The notes under the pieces are model-generated. The model worked only from the letters and a program-made list of their open reading frames with translations, made no database searches and was not told where the DNA came from. Position numbers and translations under genes: made by a program. DNA of 9,873 nucleotides from CAYUET01 sp964443875 (lineage in GTDB: Bacteria > Auribacterota > JAFGBW01), in assembly GCA_964443875.1 (NCBI GenBank), contig CAYUET010000061.1, positions 1 to 9,873 on the forward strand. The letters run 5' to 3'. Shown here piece after piece: positions 6,561 to 9,873 of this stretch; the stretch's first letter is position 1, and every line of letters begins with the position of its first letter.

Positions 6561-6611
6561 ATCAGGTCCTCAGTTTCAGGGCAAAAATAATTACAATTTT
6601 AACAGGGGCTG

Positions 6612-6640
6612 TTGACTTCGTGTAATTGTTAAGGTATACA
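6612..6640 (+). promoter_or_regulatory. sigma70-type promoter, probably of the surface-protein gene
   Basis: -35 TTGACT (6612-6617, five of six) and -10 TATACA (6635-6640, five of six) are separated by exactly 17 bp. This is the best promoter match in the window. The next plus-strand gene starts at 6883, giving an untranslated leader of about 235 nt. The gap 6408-6882 holds no credible gene; it contains the dispersed repeat at 6526, this promoter and the hairpin at 6681. Confidence 0.6.
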
Positions 6641-6680
6641 GCTACAAATGATTAAAAGAATTAAACCATAAATAACATTA

Positions 6681-6707
6681 TAGTCCGGAAATTCCATCCG
6701 GGTACTA
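6681..6707 (+). other. Hairpin in the long leader of the surface-protein gene
   Basis: TAGT-CCGGA (6681-6689) pairs with TCCGG (6697-6701) and, after a two-base bulge, with ACTA (6704-6707), leaving a seven-base loop. A T8 run follows at 6729-6736, but 21 bases away, so it is not a normal intrinsic terminator. A second, AT-only stem TAAAAATA/TATTTTTA is at 6795-6815. I match neither to a known riboswitch family. Confidence 0.4.
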
Positions 6708-6882
6708 TATACTAAATGGTTTGATCAGTTTTTTTTAAATAGCCTTTTGACAAGCATCTGAATGAGCATCCGGGGGGAGGCAACCTGGAATGAATAAAAA
6801 TAGGGTTTATTTTTACGGCATTATACAGACATCATAATTATTGATTTTTCAGAGATAAAACGATGAAAGGAAATATAAAGGT

Positions 6883-9873
6883 ATGAAAACAAAGAGTTTC
6901 CTGGGGAGATGGAAAAAGTTATTCATAGGCATTGCGTCTTTTATTATTTACGGAATGGTAGCGCATTCTGTCACGGTTTATGCTGCCGATGGCGACGACG
7001 CTTCCAGCCTTCCTTCAGCCCCGACAACACTCAGTCTCTCTACCTATATGAAGAGCATTATTCTTACCTGGGCAGACAACAGCACGAATGAAAGTTCCTT
7101 TCAGCTCGAAAGGCGGCTGAATGACGGAACGTTTGAGCTTATCGGTGAACCCCCGGCCAATACAAACACCTGGACCGTTGCCACCATTGCGGGCGGTTAC
7201 ACTTATTATTTCCGGGTCAGGGCTAAAAATGATTTTGGCTATTCAGACTATTCCAATATGGTGGCTATCTATCGTGTTACCGGCTCCGTAGGCTCGCCGG
7301 AAGATAATGTGGCGCCTGTCATCACCCCTGTTAGTCCGGTCAATATGCATGAAGGGCAAAAAGCGGCTTTTGACATTGCCGTTACAGATGCAAACGACGG
7401 CAATATGCTTGCGCTCAATGTTGTAGGGCTTCCGGCCGGTGCTTCTTTGACTCCAAAAGATTCAAATACATGGACATTAACCTGGCAGACCCATTTTCAG
7501 AATGCCGGAACCTATCCTGTAACGCTTATAGCCAATGACGGATCAGTTGATTCTGATCCGGTTGCTTTTACCATTACAGTGAACGATGTTTCCACAAACC
7601 TGGGTCTGAGCAACAAACCCGAATGGTTTACTGAAACGGTCGCTGAAAATCTTATTTCAGATAATCTTGTATGGACCTGGAGTGCTTTTGTCAACCCGGC
7701 CAGCATCCCTTTTGTTTATGAATATTCCCTGAATGGCGGCGCCTGGACAGAAACAGCACAAACCAGCTTCACGGCAGCAGGGCTTTCTGAAGGGGGAAAT
7801 CAGTCCTTCAAAGTCAGGGTAAAACTTTTGACAACTCCGGCCCGGATATCCAGCCCCGATGAAGAGAATGCAGATTATTTTGGAATCGACAACACACCTC
7901 CCAGTCTGCTTACATTGGCACTTAACGAAGGCAGTCTGGCAACCAGTTCCTCAACCGTAAACTTATCTTTGAATTCCCATGATTCCCTTGGTCAGGGGTC
8001 GGGGATTGTTTCTTACGAGGCTGCTATTGACGGTGGAGCTTTTGCAATTGTGAATGGAACTGAATTGACTCTTCCTTCCGATTACGGCAGCCACAGTGTT
8101 GTTTTTCGTGCAATGGATCATGTGGGCTACATTTCCAACACGGTCTCTGACGATATTATTTTAGCCAGAAACATAAGCACGGTTTCCGGCACTTCAAGTG
8201 ACGCAACGCAGGTCATCCTTAAGGATTTAAGAAGCAATCTCGAACAGACGGCAGACGTTGATTCAGGCGCTTTTCAGTTTGCAGGCATTCCTGACGGCAT
8301 ATACGGCCTTGTTTTGAAAAATAATGAGGTAATGAAAGGTCTTGAAAAACGCATCAGCATTCATGATGGCATTGCTGTCGACCTTGGCGAAGCGACAATC
8401 AATTCTCTGGCAGGGGGAAGTATTTCCGGTGATCTTGCGTTGGATAATGTTCCTGTTGCAGCGGGCATAGATCTTGGCCTTGGCCTGTTTTTGAAGGTGA
8501 ATGAAACCCTCAGTTCGGGGGGGGGGTTCACGATCGCTGATTTAGCCCCCGGAAACTATACCCTGAAAGCCGTGCCCCAGGCCTCCACAAAATATCTTCC
8601 TGCAGTTGCGGACGTGTCTGTAGCCTCCTCAGTAACGACACAGCAAAATCTGGGTTTAACATCAGGCAATCTGTTTTCGGGCTATTCCAATGCCCCCAAT
8701 ATATTGTTTCAGATGTTGAATGCCAATGGGAAATACGAAAGCACTTTTACGGATTCAGAAGGGGCCTACAGAATGGTGGTTCCTAATGGGAATTATTATG
8801 AATCGATCGTAAAAAATGAATACTATTGCTCTTTGCCTCTGTATACTCCGGTGAAGAATCAGGATTTTGAAACCTACGGGGTTTTCTTTAGTAAAAGCGA
8901 TGTTCATTATTCAGGCACTCTTTCAAATACCGGGGCGGTTTTATCTTCAGAAGCGGGAATCAATAAAACCCTTCAGGTCAATACCGGTGACGCAGAGCAC
9001 CAGTTTTTGTCTGCATTTTCAGCTGAATACGGCCCGGAGCAGACAACCTGGAATACCTATATTGAGCATGATCAACCCGCAGGCTTTGAAATAGACAGCC
9101 TCCTGTATCTTTTATCCGACGACATGGCTAAAGGCATTCATTCCCAAAACCGTGTGGATGCAGCCAATAACTCCGGAAATATCACCGTCAATTCAGCAGG
9201 CGGAAGCTTAAGCGGTGTAGTAACCCTTAATGGCATGCCTGTTTCAAAACCGCAAATCGTTCTTTTAGATTCAACGGGCGCAATCATTGGAATCTGCCAG
9301 GGAAGCAAAGACGGGGAATATTTCTTTAAGAATGTACCTGTTGCGGCTTATACAATGAGAGTCACAGATGTTCAAGAGGGCATAAGCAGAGATGTAAGCC
9401 CAACAATAGCATTAGATCAGAATACAGTTTTGAATGTGGAATTGGTCGAAAAAACACTCTCTATAAGGGAATATGAAACGGATGTTACAGATGGAGTGTT
9501 TAACGCGACAGTCGAGTTTGCTACTCTGGAAGAAGGTATTACATATAAGGCATTCGCTTGTCTTTTAAACAGCAGTAAATCGACTATTGTAGGAAAATGG
9601 CTTACAGTTGCTAATGGTGTGTTTAATGTAGAGCTGGATATAGCAGGGTATTCAGGAAGTAATTGTTATTTCAGGGTTTATCTTTTCAAGGGAGCTACCC
9701 ATGACTGGAGCAATCCTGAAGCCAGAGAAACTGTAAGTGGAGTTAATATTACTCATACAGCAAAAACATTGGAAATTTTAACGTATGAAACCGATGTGAC
9801 GGATGGTGCGTTTAATGGAACCATAGCGCTTGCGAATCTGGAAGAAGGTATTACATATAAGGCATTCGCTTGT
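6883..9873 (+). CDS. Large exported multidomain surface protein (partial, runs off the window)
   Basis: The frame is open for all 997 codons to the last base; no stop is reached. Residues 1 to about 34 form a long signal peptide (basic start, hydrophobic 13-33, cleavage near VYA/AD). Domains by pattern: fibronectin type III (44-132, with ILTWADNS and YYFRVRAKN); an Ig/cadherin-like domain (144-236, VAPVITPV...GTYPVTLIANDG); a second Fn3/Ig-like unit (247-325); an Ig-like unit after IDNTPPS (335-426). Several carboxypeptidase-regulatory-like beta units follow (about 433-480, 511-566, 594-646 and 772-853), recognisable from FQFAGIPDGIYGLVL, FTIADLAPGNYTLKA and YFFKNVPVAAYTMRV. A 104-residue tandem repeat starts at 857. 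The start follows AAGGA (6867-6871), 11 bases upstream. The overall function is unknown; a secreted or cell-surface adhesion or matrix role is inferred. It contains a G10 tract at 8517-8526. Confidence 0.85.
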   Translation, partial: MKTKSFLGRWKKLFIGIASFIIYGMVAHSVTVYAADGDDASSLPSAPTTLSLSTYMKSIILTWADNSTNESSFQLERRLNDGTFELIGEPPANTNTWTVATIAGGYTYYFRVRAKNDFGYSDYSNMVAIYRVTGSVGSPEDNVAPVITPVSPVNMHEGQKAAFDIAVTDANDGNMLALNVVGLPAGASLTPKDSNTWTLTWQTHFQNAGTYPVTLIANDGSVDSDPVAFTITVNDVSTNLGLSNKPEWFTETVAENLISDNLVWTWSAFVNPASIPFVYEYSLNGGAWTETAQTSFTAAGLSEGGNQSFKVRVKLLTTPARISSPDEENADYFGIDNTPPSLLTLALNEGSLATSSSTVNLSLNSHDSLGQGSGIVSYEAAIDGGAFAIVNGTELTLPSDYGSHSVVFRAMDHVGYISNTVSDDIILARNISTVSGTSSDATQVILKDLRSNLEQTADVDSGAFQFAGIPDGIYGLVLKNNEVMKGLEKRISIHDGIAVDLGEATINSLAGGSISGDLALDNVPVAAGIDLGLGLFLKVNETLSSGGGFTIADLAPGNYTLKAVPQASTKYLPAVADVSVASSVTTQQNLGLTSGNLFSGYSNAPNILFQMLNANGKYESTFTDSEGAYRMVVPNGNYYESIVKNEYYCSLPLYTPVKNQDFETYGVFFSKSDVHYSGTLSNTGAVLSSEAGINKTLQVNTGDAEHQFLSAFSAEYGPEQTTWNTYIEHDQPAGFEIDSLLYLLSDDMAKGIHSQNRVDAANNSGNITVNSAGGSLSGVVTLNGMPVSKPQIVLLDSTGAIIGICQGSKDGEYFFKNVPVAAYTMRVTDVQEGISRDVSPTIALDQNTVLNVELVEKTLSIREYETDVTDGVFNATVEFATLEEGITYKAFACLLNSSKSTIVGKWLTVANGVFNVELDIAGYSGSNCYFRVYLFKGATHDWSNPEARETVSGVNITHTAKTLEILTYETDVTDGAFNGTIALANLEEGITYKAFAC
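8517..8526 (+). repeat. G10 homopolymer inside the surface-protein gene
   Basis: Ten consecutive G's encode the end of S545 and G546-G548, between a beta unit ending ETLSS and the strand FTIADLAPGNYTL. The protein reads through in frame at ten G's. With nine G's the frame meets TAG at codon 10 of the shifted reading; with eleven it meets TGA at codon 9. Tracts of this length are typical sites of slipped-strand length change in phase-variable genes. Confidence 0.85.
9451..9873 (+). repeat. Start of a 312-bp (104-residue) tandem repeat array within the surface protein
   Basis: Unit 1 is 9451-9762 (KTLSIREYETDVTDG onward) and unit 2 starts at 9763 (KTLEILTYETDVTDG) and is cut by the window end after 37 residues, 28 of them identical to unit 1 without gaps. 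The last 37 bases (9837-9873) are identical to 9525-9561 at DNA level, spanning LEEGITYKAFAC. More units probably follow. The unit looks like a beta-sandwich with Thr-Asp-rich turns; the base composition is visibly more AT-rich than in the upstream domains. Confidence 0.85.

Noticed and set aside
6747..6752. Second perfect TTGACA in the surface-protein leader
   Set aside because: No acceptable -10 at 16-18 bp spacing (the sequence there is CCGGGG).
6863..6886. Seven-codon leader ORF (MKGNIKV) whose TGA overlaps the surface-protein ATG as ATGA
   Set aside because: The overlap geometry is attractive for translational coupling, but there is no good ribosome site and such short frames are common by chance.

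Overview
The window looks like chromosomal DNA from a Gram-negative bacterium. It encodes an outer-membrane beta-barrel with a signal peptide and an O-antigen-ligase-type membrane protein. Moderate GC, intergenic repeats of the 'GTCATTGCGAGGAG' and 'CATTCCGGAATCCA' kinds, and mixed surface-polysaccharide genes suggest a Desulfobacterota-like (deltaproteobacterial) genome. That placement is an inference from style, not from a marker gene. No rRNA, tRNA, CRISPR array, transposase or integrase was found.

Layout. (1) 1-245: two exact 55-bp repeat copies, then the start of an O-antigen ligase/polymerase-family gene (246-1433, +). (2) 1434-1679: a convergent junction packed with repeats, then an outer-membrane beta-barrel gene (1680-2831, -) with a good sigma70-type promoter at 2884-2912. 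(3) 2913-5495: a two-gene module, a winged-helix regulator (3469-4449) overlapping an AbiEii-like nucleotidyltransferase (4443-5197), with its own promoter. It is bracketed by two roughly 220-bp direct repeats (3006-3236 and 5202-5421). The nucleotidyltransferase carries a frameshift exactly at an in-phase A AAA AAC heptamer. (4) 5496-6407 (-): a TupA-type ATP-grasp gene of surface-polymer metabolism. (5) 6408-6882: a gene-free leader region with a dispersed repeat, a strong promoter (6612-6640) and a hairpin. (6) 6883 to the window end (+): a large exported multidomain surface protein, open for 997 codons and continuing past the edge. It contains a G10 tract and the start of a 104-residue tandem repeat array.

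Three of the genes (O-antigen ligase family, beta-barrel, TupA-type ATP-grasp) fit surface or extracellular polysaccharide production and the exported giant protein could be displayed in the same envelope. They are on different strands and do not form one operon. The regulator/nucleotidyltransferase pair looks like a type IV (AbiE-like) toxin-antitoxin or phage-defence cassette inserted among them.

The most striking non-coding signal is a family of ten 42-bp elements, all with one geometry: a 12-nt left arm, a 6-3-6 hairpin and a 15-nt right arm. Both the outer arms and the inner hairpin change sequence between copies while keeping their pairing. The other leading observations are the G10 tract, where either neighbouring tract length gives an immediate stop, and the in-phase slippery heptamer in the nucleotidyltransferase.
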